Assembly (NCBI RefSeq): GCF_001544095.1
Contig: NZ_BCPT01000008.1
Location: forward strand, 62,001 to 126,000
Length of the DNA: 64,000 nucleotides
Direction of reading: 5' to 3'
Source: Enterococcus casseliflavus NBRC 100478
GTDB lineage: Bacteria > Bacillota > Bacilli > Lactobacillales > Enterococcaceae
The notes under the pieces were generated by a model. That model did no database searches and was not told the origin of the DNA. It saw only the letters and a program-made list of their open reading frames with translations. Below are positions 38,901-46,856 of the stretch, one piece after another (positions within the stretch are counted from its first letter, which is position 1; each line of letters opens with the position of its first letter). A program made the position numbers and the translations under genes.

Positions 38901-39076
38901 ATGTTGTCGAAGTCTGGCGAATGATTGCTGAAGGAACCATTGAAGAACGAATGGATGCGTTGCAACAAGAAAAACGTGAGCTTTTCCAAAAAGTGATCCA
39001 AGGCAATGAAACACAGCTTCAACAAATGACAGAAGAAGATATTCGCTTGATATTGAGTATCGGCGAAGAAAGTTAG
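35912..39076 (+). CDS. SNF2-family DNA-dependent ATPase with SWIM zinc finger
   Basis: The protein is 1054 residues. An N-terminal SWIM zinc finger (CQCPYWEEHHYCKH, about residues 58-71) and a DUF3670-like bacterial SNF2-associated region precede the helicase core (about 595-1050). Motif I has K634 in ADEMGLGKTVQT, motif II is LILDEAQMVKN, and motif VI is QAAGRAHRIGQKNVV. Such proteins translocate on duplex DNA and remodel nucleoprotein; the bacterial role is mostly unknown. AAGGAGAGGAGG precedes the ATG. Position directly after sbcDC suggests a shared DNA-repair role. Confidence 0.94.
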   Translation: MKWSIPEKVIERGRTYVNEDRVLSVTPDKEKNVWHAEVLGTELYLVTLDATAKEVDYCQCPYWEEHHYCKHTVAVELYLRKQGKTRKINEQTPIKKAFSASEMFSNGFARLGSEKETSQPLQVEFRIDTIATNPYHQEMDILGISLKVGHRGTARTYVVKNIYKFLQMYQENKQYAANKQQTFFLSADAFDEKNRALLNRLAGIAQTQQLIGQAGIQISGKLDKKYLLLPVEFGKELLLQLNEVYTQITIGETKVNEADFQIGEPLSFSVTKQEDHFPLEFVKDFDHLLSYYNWGLLDGTFYELTVEQKEIYVTMQQLFKRFEQPVIDYPKEELANLFMKVLPYLRKIGRVQVAPEVQNEIEESELKAVFSLRKIKGQVDLQVDFTYGEVVFSSDEKHHYMPENHPEILRDFQQEARIEAIIETFGYQASTKNWQKSLPAGEQLYTFFTREIPVLRQLGEVRIGKKLRELYLDAQHHRPEIVIEENGSWLDIKFDVSGIQESEINEVLRSLLQSAQFYTTENGQVLSLESEEFQEASAALKKLRLSLEAKDGAIQVPLNQGLLLQEQFADQASFSAGFQQMTEDLIHPENFEAQLPENLHAELRQYQEVGFRWLKMLSHYQFGGILADEMGLGKTVQTISYLLSEKQEKQKLNVLIVAPASLTFNWQQEIKRFAPTISASVISGTKEEREGQMAQPADVRITSYASLRQDIDAYQALDLTCLILDEAQMVKNSATKTAQALRSLEVPQRFALSGTPIENNLEELWSLFQMIMPGFFPNKQKFKELSTQEIAKMIKPFILRRDKKSVLHDLPQKLETNYYSVLTEEQKKIYLAYLRQMREEIAQMDSTSFRKNRISILAGLTRLRQICCDPRLFVEDYEGSSGKLEQVKDLLLAAKENGRRVLLFSQFTSMLSIIEEELAQEGFESFYLRGSTPPQDRLTMVDAFNSGEKDVFLISLKAGGTGLNLTGADTVILYDLWWNPAVEEQAAGRAHRIGQKNVVEVWRMIAEGTIEERMDALQQEKRELFQKVIQGNETQLQQMTEEDIRLILSIGEES

Positions 39077-39082
39077 CCAATC

Positions 39083-39126
39083 AAAAAGATGGACCTGCCG
39101 CAGGAGCGAAGGTCCATCTTTTTTTA
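39083..39126. terminator. Bidirectional terminator between SNF2 and HAD genes
   Basis: A 12-bp perfect stem (39085-39096 / 39110-39121) with a 13-nt loop has flanking A and T tracts. It serves convergent genes. Confidence 0.92.
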
Positions 39127-39858
39127 GTTATACATGTATGCAGGCACTTGCATCAGTGTGTCAATACTGTCTTGCAGCTGTGAAAAAGCAGTGATCGATG
39201 CATCTGGTAAGTCTTCCAATCCACTAGGCGCTTGACGGAGACGATGATTGAACCACAAAGCTTGCCAACCGGCTTTCTTACAGCCAACCACGTCATTATC
39301 AAAATTATCACCAACGTACAGTGTGGTTTCCGGATCAAGAGCAAAGGCGGTTTCTGCCAATTGGAAAATTTCTAGTTGCGGCTTTTGATAACCAGTTGCT
39401 TGTGAAATGATCATATGCTCTGGTTTGATCCATCGAGTCAGTTGCAACTGATCCAATTTTTTTTGCTGGTGGTCAGTGGGACCATTGGTAATAATTCCTA
39501 GTTTGACTGGCAATGTGGACAAATAGTTCAAAGTTGACTCAACTTCAGGATGCAGTGTGATGGCATCTAGTTCTTGTTCATAACACAGCTGAAACTTACA
39601 GCTTTCTTCTATTGTAATAGGTAAGTACCCTAAATCCGTTAATGAATGGGTCAGTCGAAAATAACGAAAATGATCTAGCGTCCATTCATTTGCCAATACC
39701 CGTCCAAACTGCTCATCACTGTGCACCCGAAACCGTAAGTAAAGAGCAGTTAAATCTTTGTGGGCTATTTGTGGGAAACATGAGGTTACGGCATTACGAA
39801 ATGGTTGTTGCTGGTCATATAAGGTATCATCGACATCAAAAAGAATACTAGTGATCAA
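39124..39858 (-). CDS. HAD superfamily hydrolase (YjjG/YsbA-like)
   Basis: This phosphatase has HAD motif I FDVDDTLYD, motif II TNGPTDHQ, a motif III Lys (GYQKPQLEIF) and motif IV VGDNFDNDVVG. The long alpha-helical cap (residues 20-95) is as in pyrimidine-nucleotidase YjjG. I chose TTG 39858 (starting MITSILFDVDDTLYD) because AAAGG lies 10 nt upstream; GTG 39867 is in frame but only one base from that site. Substrate is unknown; a house-cleaning nucleotidase role is likely. Confidence 0.88.
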   Translation of the reverse strand: MITSILFDVDDTLYDQQQPFRNAVTSCFPQIAHKDLTALYLRFRVHSDEQFGRVLANEWTLDHFRYFRLTHSLTDLGYLPITIEESCKFQLCYEQELDAITLHPEVESTLNYLSTLPVKLGIITNGPTDHQQKKLDQLQLTRWIKPEHMIISQATGYQKPQLEIFQLAETAFALDPETTLYVGDNFDNDVVGCKKAGWQALWFNHRLRQAPSGLEDLPDASITAFSQLQDSIDTLMQVPAYMYN

Positions 39859-40049
39859 AAAAGACACGCCTTTCAGAGTTAGTGAAAATTTTCAGTTTGT
39901 TTTCGAATCAATCATAAGCCATTATTTCTGTAAAAAAAAGAGGAAAATCCCTGCAAAATAAAGGTTTTATTTACTGTTTTTAGAAATCCGCGTCTTCATA
40001 GGTTTTCAAAATTATAGTGAATTTTACCCATTTTCACATGTTTCTCATT

Positions 40050-40078
40050 TTGCATTTCTACTGAGAGTTGCTTATAAT
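40050..40078 (+). promoter_or_regulatory. Promoter of the ABC exporter gene
   Basis: TTGCAT (40050-40055), 17 bp, TATAAT (40073-40078). The 235-bp gap between the divergent genes is otherwise AT-rich with no further clear signal. Confidence 0.78.
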
Positions 40079-40102
40079 GAAAGCTATTGAGGAGGGGGAA
40101 AT

Positions 40103-41839
40103 GTGTTAAAAAGTTTTTTTCGTTATTATCGACCGTATCGGTCACTATTTATACTCGACTTTACTTGTGCGGTATTTGCTGGTTTATTGGAACTAGCCTT
40201 TCCAGTTGCCGTCAACCAAGTAATCGATAAGATCATGCCTCAGAACAACTTTCGCCTAATACTGTTGGCATGCTTAGGCTTGTTCTTGTTTTATGTGATC
40301 AATACTGTGTTGCAATATATCGTGGTTTTTTATGGTCATAAACTTGGGGTCAATATTGAAACTGATATGCGTCAAGAGTTATTTCGACATCTGCAAACGC
40401 AATCTTTTGAATATTATGATAATCAAAAGACTGGCAAGCTGATCAGTCGATTGACTACGGATCTCTTTGAGATTTCTGAAGTCGCTCACCATGGTCCAGA
40501 GGATGTTTTTATTACCATTATGACTTTGGTCGGTTCATTCCTATTGATGTTAAATATGCATGTTCAATTAGCTGTGGCAACATTTGCGTTGATTCCCTTG
40601 ATTACGATCGCCTTGGTTTTTTTCAATAAGAAAATGACCAAAGTCAACACACAGATCTATGATAATCTCGGTGAGTTCAACGCCGGAGTGGAAGCATCTG
40701 TCAGTGGCATTCGAGTGACACAATCATTTGCCAATGAAACGTTTGAACATAAACGTTTTGACGGGTTAAGTGAGATTTATCGGCAGTCTAAAATCCTTTT
40801 TTATAAGGTAATGGCAATCAGTTCAGCGTACAATTATTTCTTGATTCGGTTGATCAACTTGTTTGCTCTGATCTTTGGTGCCTACTACGTGATTCGTGGT
40901 GAACTGACGAACGGTCAGTTCGTAGGGTTTATTTTATTGTCAAATGTCTTTGTTAGACCAATCGAGAAGGTTAATACGATGATCGAAAGCTATCCGAAAG
41001 GCATCGCTGGCTTCAAACGCTTGACCGAAGAGTTGGATAAAGAACCGACGATCAAAGACAAGCCAGGCGCACGGGCAGTAACTTCCTTAAAGGGAGACAT
41101 CGTGTACCATGATGTTTCTTTTTCCTATGCGGATGCGACGAAAGTCTTGAATCACATCGACTTGTCGATCAAAGCGGGTGAGACGATCGCCTTCGTTGGG
41201 CAAAGTGGTTCAGGGAAAACAACGTTATGCAACTTGTTGCCGCGGTTTTATGAAGTCACGGAAGGCGCCATTACGATTGATGGCATCAATATTCAGGAGA
41301 TGACCTTGGCATCTTTACGTCAGCAGATTGGTACGGTGCAGCAAGATGTTTTTCTTTTCCCAGGAACGATTCGAGAAAATATTGCTTATGGCAAACTTGA
41401 TGCAACAGAAGAGGAGATTTTAAAGGCAGTCAAATTGGCACACTTAGAAAAAGTCATTGATCAAATGACGGATGGCTTGGATACGGTCATCGGTGAACGA
41501 GGCGTCAAATTATCCGGTGGCCAAAAGCAGCGAGTAGCGATTGCTCGGATGTTCTTGAAAAATCCGCCGATTCTGATTTTAGATGAAGCAACTTCAGCGT
41601 TAGATACCGAAACGGAACAAGTGATCCAAGAATCATTGAATTCTTTGGCAGATGGGCGTACAACCTTGATCATTGCCCATCGCCTCGCAACGATCAAACA
41701 TGCGACACGAATCATTGTCGTTAGTGAGAAGGGCATCTTAGAAGAAGGAACCCATGAAGAGTTGATGGCGAGAAGAGGGCATTATCGTGCATTGCATGAT
41801 GCTCAATTCGCTCGTGACCGAGAACCAACACTCGCTTAG
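40103..41839 (+). CDS. ABC exporter, fused membrane and ATPase domains (MdlB-like)
   Basis: This 578-residue half-transporter has six membrane segments (residues 1-320) and one ATPase domain. Walker A is GQSGSGKTT with K372, the signature is LSGGQKQR, and Walker B is ILILDEATSALD with the catalytic Glu intact. With no partner gene beside it, it probably works as a homodimer. The start is a GTG preceded by AGGAGGGGG. The substrate is unknown; lipid or drug export is typical of the family. Confidence 0.92.
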   Translation: MLKSFFRYYRPYRSLFILDFTCAVFAGLLELAFPVAVNQVIDKIMPQNNFRLILLACLGLFLFYVINTVLQYIVVFYGHKLGVNIETDMRQELFRHLQTQSFEYYDNQKTGKLISRLTTDLFEISEVAHHGPEDVFITIMTLVGSFLLMLNMHVQLAVATFALIPLITIALVFFNKKMTKVNTQIYDNLGEFNAGVEASVSGIRVTQSFANETFEHKRFDGLSEIYRQSKILFYKVMAISSAYNYFLIRLINLFALIFGAYYVIRGELTNGQFVGFILLSNVFVRPIEKVNTMIESYPKGIAGFKRLTEELDKEPTIKDKPGARAVTSLKGDIVYHDVSFSYADATKVLNHIDLSIKAGETIAFVGQSGSGKTTLCNLLPRFYEVTEGAITIDGINIQEMTLASLRQQIGTVQQDVFLFPGTIRENIAYGKLDATEEEILKAVKLAHLEKVIDQMTDGLDTVIGERGVKLSGGQKQRVAIARMFLKNPPILILDEATSALDTETEQVIQESLNSLADGRTTLIIAHRLATIKHATRIIVVSEKGILEEGTHEELMARRGHYRALHDAQFARDREPTLA

Positions 41840-41853
41840 AAGAAAGACATGGT

Positions 41854-41942
41854 AAACGATCAGTTCAAGAATAGTACAGTCTATTATGCTTTGTCAGTGA
41901 CCAAGTAACAAATTGGCTGGCTTCTTGGATTGATCGTTTTTT
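41854..41942 (+). terminator. Terminator after the ABC exporter gene
   Basis: A 9-bp outer stem (41854-41862 / 41931-41939) with an inner CCAAG/CTTGG pairing is followed by T residues. Confidence 0.65.
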
Positions 41943-42388
41943 ACTGAGTTTTTTGTGAGAAACCCTTTTCATTTATAAGCAGATGTTCATTTCTGCTGCT
42001 GTTTTATAGCAGATTATGACAGAAATGCTTCTATGGTTTTCTGATTAAAAAGGAATGTGATACAATAAAACCAAGAAGAAAGAGAGTGATTGCGATTACT
42101 AGCACAAAAAAATAACAATCATTTTCCTTGTAGCGCGATCGTTTCTCGGCAAAGGAAGGATCGTGAAAAAGTTCTTTTGAAAACGATTGAGCGACTGCCT
42201 TGGTTTTTCGCTCAGTTTTTGATTACATCTGTAATTTTCGGAGGAAAATTAAAAAACGTTGCCTTCTGTTAAAAGAATATTTTAATATTCTGACATCTTT
42301 TTGATAAACCTTTGACACACTGTTGTATAAAAGGAGTAATATTAAAAAAAAATTTGAGTTTTCTCATTTAAAAATAAACTTTTTGAAG

Positions 42389-42420
42389 GAAACCTTTTGC
42401 CTTAAAGGTTTCGCTTTTAA
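42389..42420 (+). terminator. Hairpin with U-tract upstream of spx
   Basis: A 9-bp perfect stem (42389-42397 / 42404-42412) with a 6-nt loop is followed by GCTTTT. It would end a transcript arising within the gap. Confidence 0.55.
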
Positions 42421-42483
42421 TATAACTTTCGAGTTTTATTAAAAAATATGAGATTTAGACTAGATTTTTTTTAGTTAAACCTG

Positions 42484-42489
42484 TATAAT
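42484..42489 (+). promoter_or_regulatory. Candidate -10 of the spx promoter
   Basis: A perfect TATAAT preceded by TG lies 60 bp before the spx start; no good -35 box is seen 16-18 bp upstream. Confidence 0.5.
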
Positions 42490-42548
42490 TGAAATCAAGC
42501 GAGGGAACAGGACTTGCTTGATTGAAAATTAAAAAGGAGAGATGCACG

Positions 42549-42947
42549 TTGTTGACACTATACACTTCCCCAAGTTGCACATCTTGTCGCAAAGCTCGTG
42601 CGTGGTTACAAGAGCACGAAATCCCTTTTGTTGAAAGAAATATTTTTTCAGAACCGTTAAATATTTCTGAGCTTAAGGCAATTCTACAAATGACAGAAGA
42701 TGGCACAGAAGAAATTATTTCCACCAGATCCAAAGTATTCCAAAAGTTGAATATGGATCTAGATGACCTGCCCCTAAAAGATTTATTGACACTTGTTCAA
42801 GAAAACCCAGGATTATTGCGTCGTCCGATCATGATTGATGAAAAACGATTGCAAGTTGGGTTCAACGAAGATGAAATTCGTCGGTTCTTACCTAGGGATG
42901 TTCGCCAACTGGAACTAAGACAAGCGCAATTAATGGCAGGATTATAA
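42549..42947 (+). CDS. spx: Transcriptional regulator Spx
   Basis: Spx (ArsC-like thioredoxin fold) binds the RNA polymerase alpha subunit and redirects transcription under disulfide stress; ClpXP degrades it. The 132-residue protein has the redox switch C10-x2-C13 ([16 protein letters not shown]) and conserved [28 protein letters not shown]. The start is TTG 42549 with AAGGAG 9 nt upstream, giving MLTLYTSP as in other Spx proteins. The adaptor gene spxH is 4 kb downstream on the other strand. Confidence 0.96.
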   Translation: MLTLYTSPSCTSCRKARAWLQEHEIPFVERNIFSEPLNISELKAILQMTEDGTEEIISTRSKVFQKLNMDLDDLPLKDLLTLVQENPGLLRRPIMIDEKRLQVGFNEDEIRRFLPRDVRQLELRQAQLMAGL

Positions 42948-42960
42948 ATTTGACTTCATC

Positions 42961-42994
42961 GACTCGCTTTCTCTTTGAAAGTGAGTCTTTTTTT
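42961..42994 (+). terminator. Terminator after spx
   Basis: An 11-bp stem with one G-U pair (42961-42971 / 42977-42987) is followed by T7. Confidence 0.9.
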
Positions 42995-43033
42995 GAGTTT
43001 TTACGTTTTTCTTAAGAGGATATTCGTTTTCTC

Positions 43034-43061
43034 TTTACTTTTTATCAGGTTTCGATACAAT
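43034..43061 (+). promoter_or_regulatory. mecA promoter
   Basis: TTTACT (43034-43039), 16 bp, TACAAT (43056-43061), 38 bp before the start codon. Confidence 0.6.
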
Positions 43062-43099
43062 GAACCTATAGTGAGTAGCAAAAGTGAGGTGTAGCTAAT

Positions 43100-43750
43100 A
43101 TGGAAATGGAACATATCAATGAGAACACCATTCGTGTATTGATCAAAAGTGAAGACTTAGCTGCGAGAGGCATCACTTTTCTTGACCTTCTAGGAAATCA
43201 CAATGAAATTGAAAACTTCTTTTACAGTATTCTTGAAGAAGTTGATATTGACGAAGAATTTAAGGGCAGTGAAGCTGTAACTTTCCAAGTCTTGCCTAAA
43301 GGCGATGGGTTAGAATTGTTTATTAGCAAAAATCTTCCACCAGAAGGAATGGAAAATTTTGATGAGATGAACGATGAAGCGAATGAAGACATTACCGACA
43401 TGTTGAAAAAGCATGTGGCGGCTCAATTACAAGAGTCGGAGCAAGCAGAAGACATCGGCAATCGTTTTGTATTCGAGTTGTTGCGATTCGAAGATATGAT
43501 TCAATTGGCATCCGAAGTATATTTGGATTCCGTTGCAACCAATCTTTACCAAATGGGTAACCATTATTATATTGAAATTCGATTCATGGATGCAGAGGTT
43601 ACTGATATTGAAGTGGAGAACGCACTTTCTTATTTGATGGAATTTGCCCAACGGACATCAGTGACGCCAGAGGTTTTATCTGAATATGGTCAGTTGATCA
43701 TGGAAAACGATGCACTTGAATTGACTCGTTTCTACTTCAAGAATGATTAA
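43100..43750 (+). CDS. mecA: ClpC adaptor protein MecA
   Basis: This adaptor (unrelated to the methicillin-resistance mecA) delivers substrates to ClpCP. The 216-residue protein has the N-terminal substrate-binding region (MEHINENTIRVLIKSEDLAARGITFLDLLGN), an acidic linker (about 75-115) and the C-terminal ClpC-binding domain (FRFEDMIQLASEV-like block through EYGQLIMENDALE). ATG 43100 is 9 nt after GAGGT; ATG 43106 is an alternative. In Bacillus, spx, mecA, coiA, pepF and yjbH sit together, as here. Confidence 0.96.
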   Translation: MEMEHINENTIRVLIKSEDLAARGITFLDLLGNHNEIENFFYSILEEVDIDEEFKGSEAVTFQVLPKGDGLELFISKNLPPEGMENFDEMNDEANEDITDMLKKHVAAQLQESEQAEDIGNRFVFELLRFEDMIQLASEVYLDSVATNLYQMGNHYYIEIRFMDAEVTDIEVENALSYLMEFAQRTSVTPEVLSEYGQLIMENDALELTRFYFKND

Positions 43751-43768
43751 TGAATGAAATTCATTTCC

Positions 43769-43804
43769 AGCCAAGAACATGTTGCTAATGTTCTTGGCTT
43801 TTTC
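43769..43804 (+). terminator. Terminator after mecA
   Basis: A 12-bp perfect stem (43769-43780 / 43788-43799) with a 7-nt loop runs into T5. Confidence 0.92.
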
Positions 43805-43850
43805 AATTGTGTTTGATGAAAATGGCGTATCTTTTATTGAGGTGAGTTAG

Positions 43851-44666
43851 ATGCTGAAAGCATTGAACCAAAGAAAAGAAGTCATTGCAGCGAAAGGGAG
43901 AAAGAAAGCATCAGGTCCTTTTTATTGCCCAGGGTGTCACCAAGAAGTGACTTTGCGGCAAGGAACCAAGCGACAGCCCCACTTTGCCCATCAAGCAACT
44001 GCTGATTGTCAGACTTACAGCGAAGGGGAGACGAAGGAACACTTGGAAGCCAAACAACTATTGTTTGAATGGTTTCAAGATACAGGGATTGAGATCGAAG
44101 CTTTTTTGCCTAAACTCCAACAGCGTCCTGACCTTTGTTATAAGAATATCGCCATTGAAGTACAGTGTTCTTCCCTAAAGTTTTCACGATTTCTTGAAAG
44201 AACCAGCACGTATTTAGCAAACGGCTATCGACCATGGTGGATCTTAGGGGAGAAATTGCATCCGAAACGCCAATGGTCACTTTTGACAAGAGCCTGCTGT
44301 AGTTATCAGGCAACTGGTTTTTGTTTGTGGCTGATTGATACGCAAAATCAATCCTTAATGAAGTTAGAACAAATCAACTGGCACTATCAAGAAGGAGTCA
44401 GCAGTCAACAAAGCGATGCTCGAAAAGGGGCGCCTTACCATAAAGAAACACTTCGCCCTTTGTGCAAAGGACAAAGATCAAACCATCACCGTCCTCCTGA
44501 GTGGCTTGCTGCAGACTATCAGGTCTGGTTGATACAAAAACTGCGAAAGAACCTGCCAAAAATCCGTATGATCCAAGAAATATTGTATCCGTTAAAAGGC
44601 AATGTCTCCCAGCTGCCTATGTGGTGCTATTGTGCAAGCAGCTTTGGCATTTTATTTGAGCATTGA
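43851..44666 (+). CDS. coiA: Competence protein CoiA, truncated by an in-frame TGA
   Basis: CoiA promotes recombination of incoming DNA during transformation. The 271 residues present include an N-terminal zinc-finger-like region (FYCPGCHQEVTLRQGTKRQPHFAHQ), the nuclease-like domain (EGETKEHLEAKQLLFEWF; RPDLCYKNIAIEVQCSS) and part of the C-terminal region. Full CoiA is about 330 residues. After the TGA at 44664-44666 the same frame stays open for 57 sense codons with CoiA-like composition to a TAA at 44838-44840. A TGG (Trp) to TGA change would explain this. The product is shortened by about 60 residues and may be inactive. Confidence 0.9.
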   Translation: MLKALNQRKEVIAAKGRKKASGPFYCPGCHQEVTLRQGTKRQPHFAHQATADCQTYSEGETKEHLEAKQLLFEWFQDTGIEIEAFLPKLQQRPDLCYKNIAIEVQCSSLKFSRFLERTSTYLANGYRPWWILGEKLHPKRQWSLLTRACCSYQATGFCLWLIDTQNQSLMKLEQINWHYQEGVSSQQSDARKGAPYHKETLRPLCKGQRSNHHRPPEWLAADYQVWLIQKLRKNLPKIRMIQEILYPLKGNVSQLPMWCYCASSFGILFEH

Positions 44667-44840
44667 ATATTGGTTTTTCGCTTTCTTTATTTAAGTGACT
44701 GTCCACTTCGTTTTGATCAATGGGTGGCACGGCTACGGCAGCTGGATTGGCAATGGCAATTCCCGTTACTGGATCAACGGGAAATTTTGCGCGGACTCTT
44801 TCAAGAATGCCAATATTTAGAAAATTCGGTTTCTTTTTAA
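44667..44840 (+). pseudogene. coiA: Stranded 3' end of coiA
   Basis: The frame in phase with coiA continues past the TGA as ILVFRFLYLSDCPLRFDQWV..., through RLRQLDWQWQFPLLDQ to QECQYLENSVSF and TAA. The Trp/Leu/Arg-rich content looks like a genuine coiA C-terminus rather than intergenic DNA. There is no start codon with a ribosome binding site, so it is not separately translated. Together with the upstream part it makes 329 sense or stop positions, the usual CoiA length. Confidence 0.8.
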
Positions 44841-44849
44841 GCCAATGAT

Positions 44850-44877
44850 TTGGTTTCACTGAAAAGTATGATAAGAT
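44850..44877 (+). promoter_or_regulatory. Candidate pepF promoter
   Basis: TTGGTT (44850-44855), 16 bp, TAAGAT (44872-44877), just after the ancestral coiA stop. Confidence 0.45.
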
Positions 44878-44908
44878 AATTTTAACCAATGAACAAGGAG
44901 TGAAGGGA

Positions 44909-46726
44909 ATGTCAGAAACAAAACAATTACCAGCACGTGAATCGATTCCAGTCGAAAAAACGTGGGACTTAACGAAAATCTATGCCGATGATGCGGCTTT
45001 TGACATAGAATTTCAAGAGATCCAAGCACAAGTCAAAGAAGCAAGTCGTTACCAAGGCACTTTAGCCGATGGGCCGCAAGCCTTCTTATCCGCATTAGAA
45101 TTTGTTTTAGCGCTTTCTCGTCGTTTAGAGAAACTCTATGTATACAGTCATTTGAAAAACGACCAAGATACTGCCAATACGACGTATCAAGGCTTGTATG
45201 CAAAAGCAAGTAACTTGGTTGCGCAAGTAAGTGAAGCCGTTGCTTGGTTTGATCCTGAGCTATTGACAATGTCTGATGAAACGATTTGGGGCTATTTCGA
45301 TCAAGAGCCGAAACTAGCTGTTTATCGTCATATGATCGAAAAAACCATCAACGAGCGTCCACATGTCTTGCCAGCGGAGCAAGAAGCGTTATTAGCTGGT
45401 GCTGGCGAAATTTTTGGGGCACCTGGCAACATTTTTTCTGTTTTAAACAATGCTGATTTGGATTTTCCAGTAGTTGAAGACGAAAACGGGGAAAAAGTAC
45501 AGTTATCTCATGGTGTATACGGTGAGTTGATGGAAAGCACGGATCGATCTGTCCGTGAAGCAGCCTTTAAAGGTCTTTATGGTGTCTATGAGCAATTCCG
45601 CAATACCTTTGCCCAAACATTAAGCACCAATATCAAAGCTCATAACTTTAAAGCAAAAGCCCGCAAATTTGATTCGGCACGGCAAGCCGCTTTGAGTGCC
45701 AACCATATTCCTGAAAGTGTCTACGATACATTAGTGGACGTCGTCAATCAGCACCTGCCATTGTTGCATCGTTATATGGCATTAAGAAAACGCCTATTGG
45801 CTGTCGATACGTTGCATATGTATGATGTTTATACGCCAATTTTAGGGGAAGCGCCTATTCGTTATACCTATGAAGAAGCGGTCGAAAAAGCGAAAGAAGC
45901 GTTAAAACCATTAGGTGAAGAATACCTTGCAGTGGTTGAAGAAGCCTTCAGCAATCGGTGGATCGATGTCGTTGAAAACAAAGGCAAACGCAGTGGCGCG
46001 TATTCTTCTGGTGCCTATGATACGCTGCCATATATCCTGATGAACTGGAATGATCGATTGGATCAACTCTTTACTCTTGTTCATGAAATGGGACACAGTG
46101 TGCATAGTTACTTTACACGTAATAACCAGCCTTACGCCTATGGGGATTATTCGATCTTTTTAGCGGAAATCGCTTCAACCACCAATGAAAATATTTTGAC
46201 AGAGTATATGCTGCAGACTGAAACAGATCCACGGGTCAAAGCTTATGTCTTGAATCATTTTCTCGATGGCTTCAAAGGAACGATTTTCCGTCAAACGCAA
46301 TTTGCCGAGTTTGAACACTTCATGCACGTGGAAGATGCGAAAGGAACGCCATTGACCAGTGAGTTCTTAAGCGAGAACTATGCCGAGTTAAATGCAAAAT
46401 ACTACGGACCTTCTGTTGAAAAAGATCCTGAGATTCGTCTTGAGTGGTCACGCATTCCGCATTTCTATTACAATTACTATGTTTACCAGTATTCAACCGG
46501 ATTTTCGGCAGCTTCTGCTTTAGCGAAGAAAATCTTAGCAGGTGAACCAGATGCCTTAACCAACTATTTGAACTATTTGAAAGCTGGACGCAGTGATTAT
46601 CCAATCGAAGTCATGAAAAAAGCGGGCGTCGATATGACAAAAGCAGATTATATTGAAGACGCGATGAAAGTATTTGAGCAACGCTTGAATGAATTGGAAG
46701 AACTCGTCAAAGAAATTGAAGCATAA
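44909..46726 (+). CDS. pepF: Oligoendopeptidase F
   Basis: This cytosolic M3 zinc metallopeptidase degrades oligopeptides. The 605-residue protein has the zinc site H392-E-M-G-H396 with the downstream Glu in the EIASTTNE block. ATG 44909 is 8 nt after AAGGAG; GTG 44900 is part of that ribosome binding site. pepF next to coiA is the common Firmicutes arrangement. In lactococci it supports protein turnover and sometimes peptide maturation. Confidence 0.96.
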   Translation: MSETKQLPARESIPVEKTWDLTKIYADDAAFDIEFQEIQAQVKEASRYQGTLADGPQAFLSALEFVLALSRRLEKLYVYSHLKNDQDTANTTYQGLYAKASNLVAQVSEAVAWFDPELLTMSDETIWGYFDQEPKLAVYRHMIEKTINERPHVLPAEQEALLAGAGEIFGAPGNIFSVLNNADLDFPVVEDENGEKVQLSHGVYGELMESTDRSVREAAFKGLYGVYEQFRNTFAQTLSTNIKAHNFKAKARKFDSARQAALSANHIPESVYDTLVDVVNQHLPLLHRYMALRKRLLAVDTLHMYDVYTPILGEAPIRYTYEEAVEKAKEALKPLGEEYLAVVEEAFSNRWIDVVENKGKRSGAYSSGAYDTLPYILMNWNDRLDQLFTLVHEMGHSVHSYFTRNNQPYAYGDYSIFLAEIASTTNENILTEYMLQTETDPRVKAYVLNHFLDGFKGTIFRQTQFAEFEHFMHVEDAKGTPLTSEFLSENYAELNAKYYGPSVEKDPEIRLEWSRIPHFYYNYYVYQYSTGFSAASALAKKILAGEPDALTNYLNYLKAGRSDYPIEVMKKAGVDMTKADYIEDAMKVFEQRLNELEELVKEIEA

Positions 46727-46736
46727 TTGAAAAGCG

Positions 46737-46768
46737 AACCAATCCGTAAAGGATTGGTTTGTTTTTTT
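46737..46768 (+). terminator. Terminator after pepF
   Basis: A 9-bp stem (46737-46745 / 46751-46759) with a 5-nt loop is followed by TGTTTTTTT. Confidence 0.9.
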
Positions 46769-46781
46769 GTTTGTCCACAAT

Positions 46782-46840
46782 AAAAAACGCTGCGCAGCGA
46801 GCCAAACACAAGATCATCGTTTGGCTCGCTGCGCAGCGTC
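46782..46840 (-). terminator. Very stable GC-rich terminator of spxH
   Basis: A 20-bp perfect inverted repeat (46788-46807 / 46819-46838) whose arms each contain the self-palindrome CGCTGCGCAGCG is followed on the minus strand by TTTTTT (46782-46787). Confidence 0.88.
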
Positions 46841-46856
46841 GCTATTGAATAGGGTT

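Larger units (their letters stand above)
41943..42548 (+). other. AT-rich structured gap before spx
   Basis: This 606-bp gap has no convincing gene. It holds an extended -10 (TG-A-TACAAT at 42058-42066), and a hairpin with T-run (42188-42194 / 42208-42214, then GTTTTT) that together could bound a short RNA of about 145 nt. TTGACA at 42313-42318 lies upstream of a second stem with T-run (42389-42397 / 42404-42412). A TATAAT at 42484-42489 probably starts the spx transcript. A 60-codon frame at 42090-42272 begins with TTG after a purine-rich stretch but looks non-coding. Confidence 0.5.

Noticed and set aside
42090-42272. 60-codon open frame in the gap before spx
   Set aside because: TTG start, mixed composition without protein-like patterning, and two hairpins with T-runs nearby; more likely untranslated RNA or spacer.
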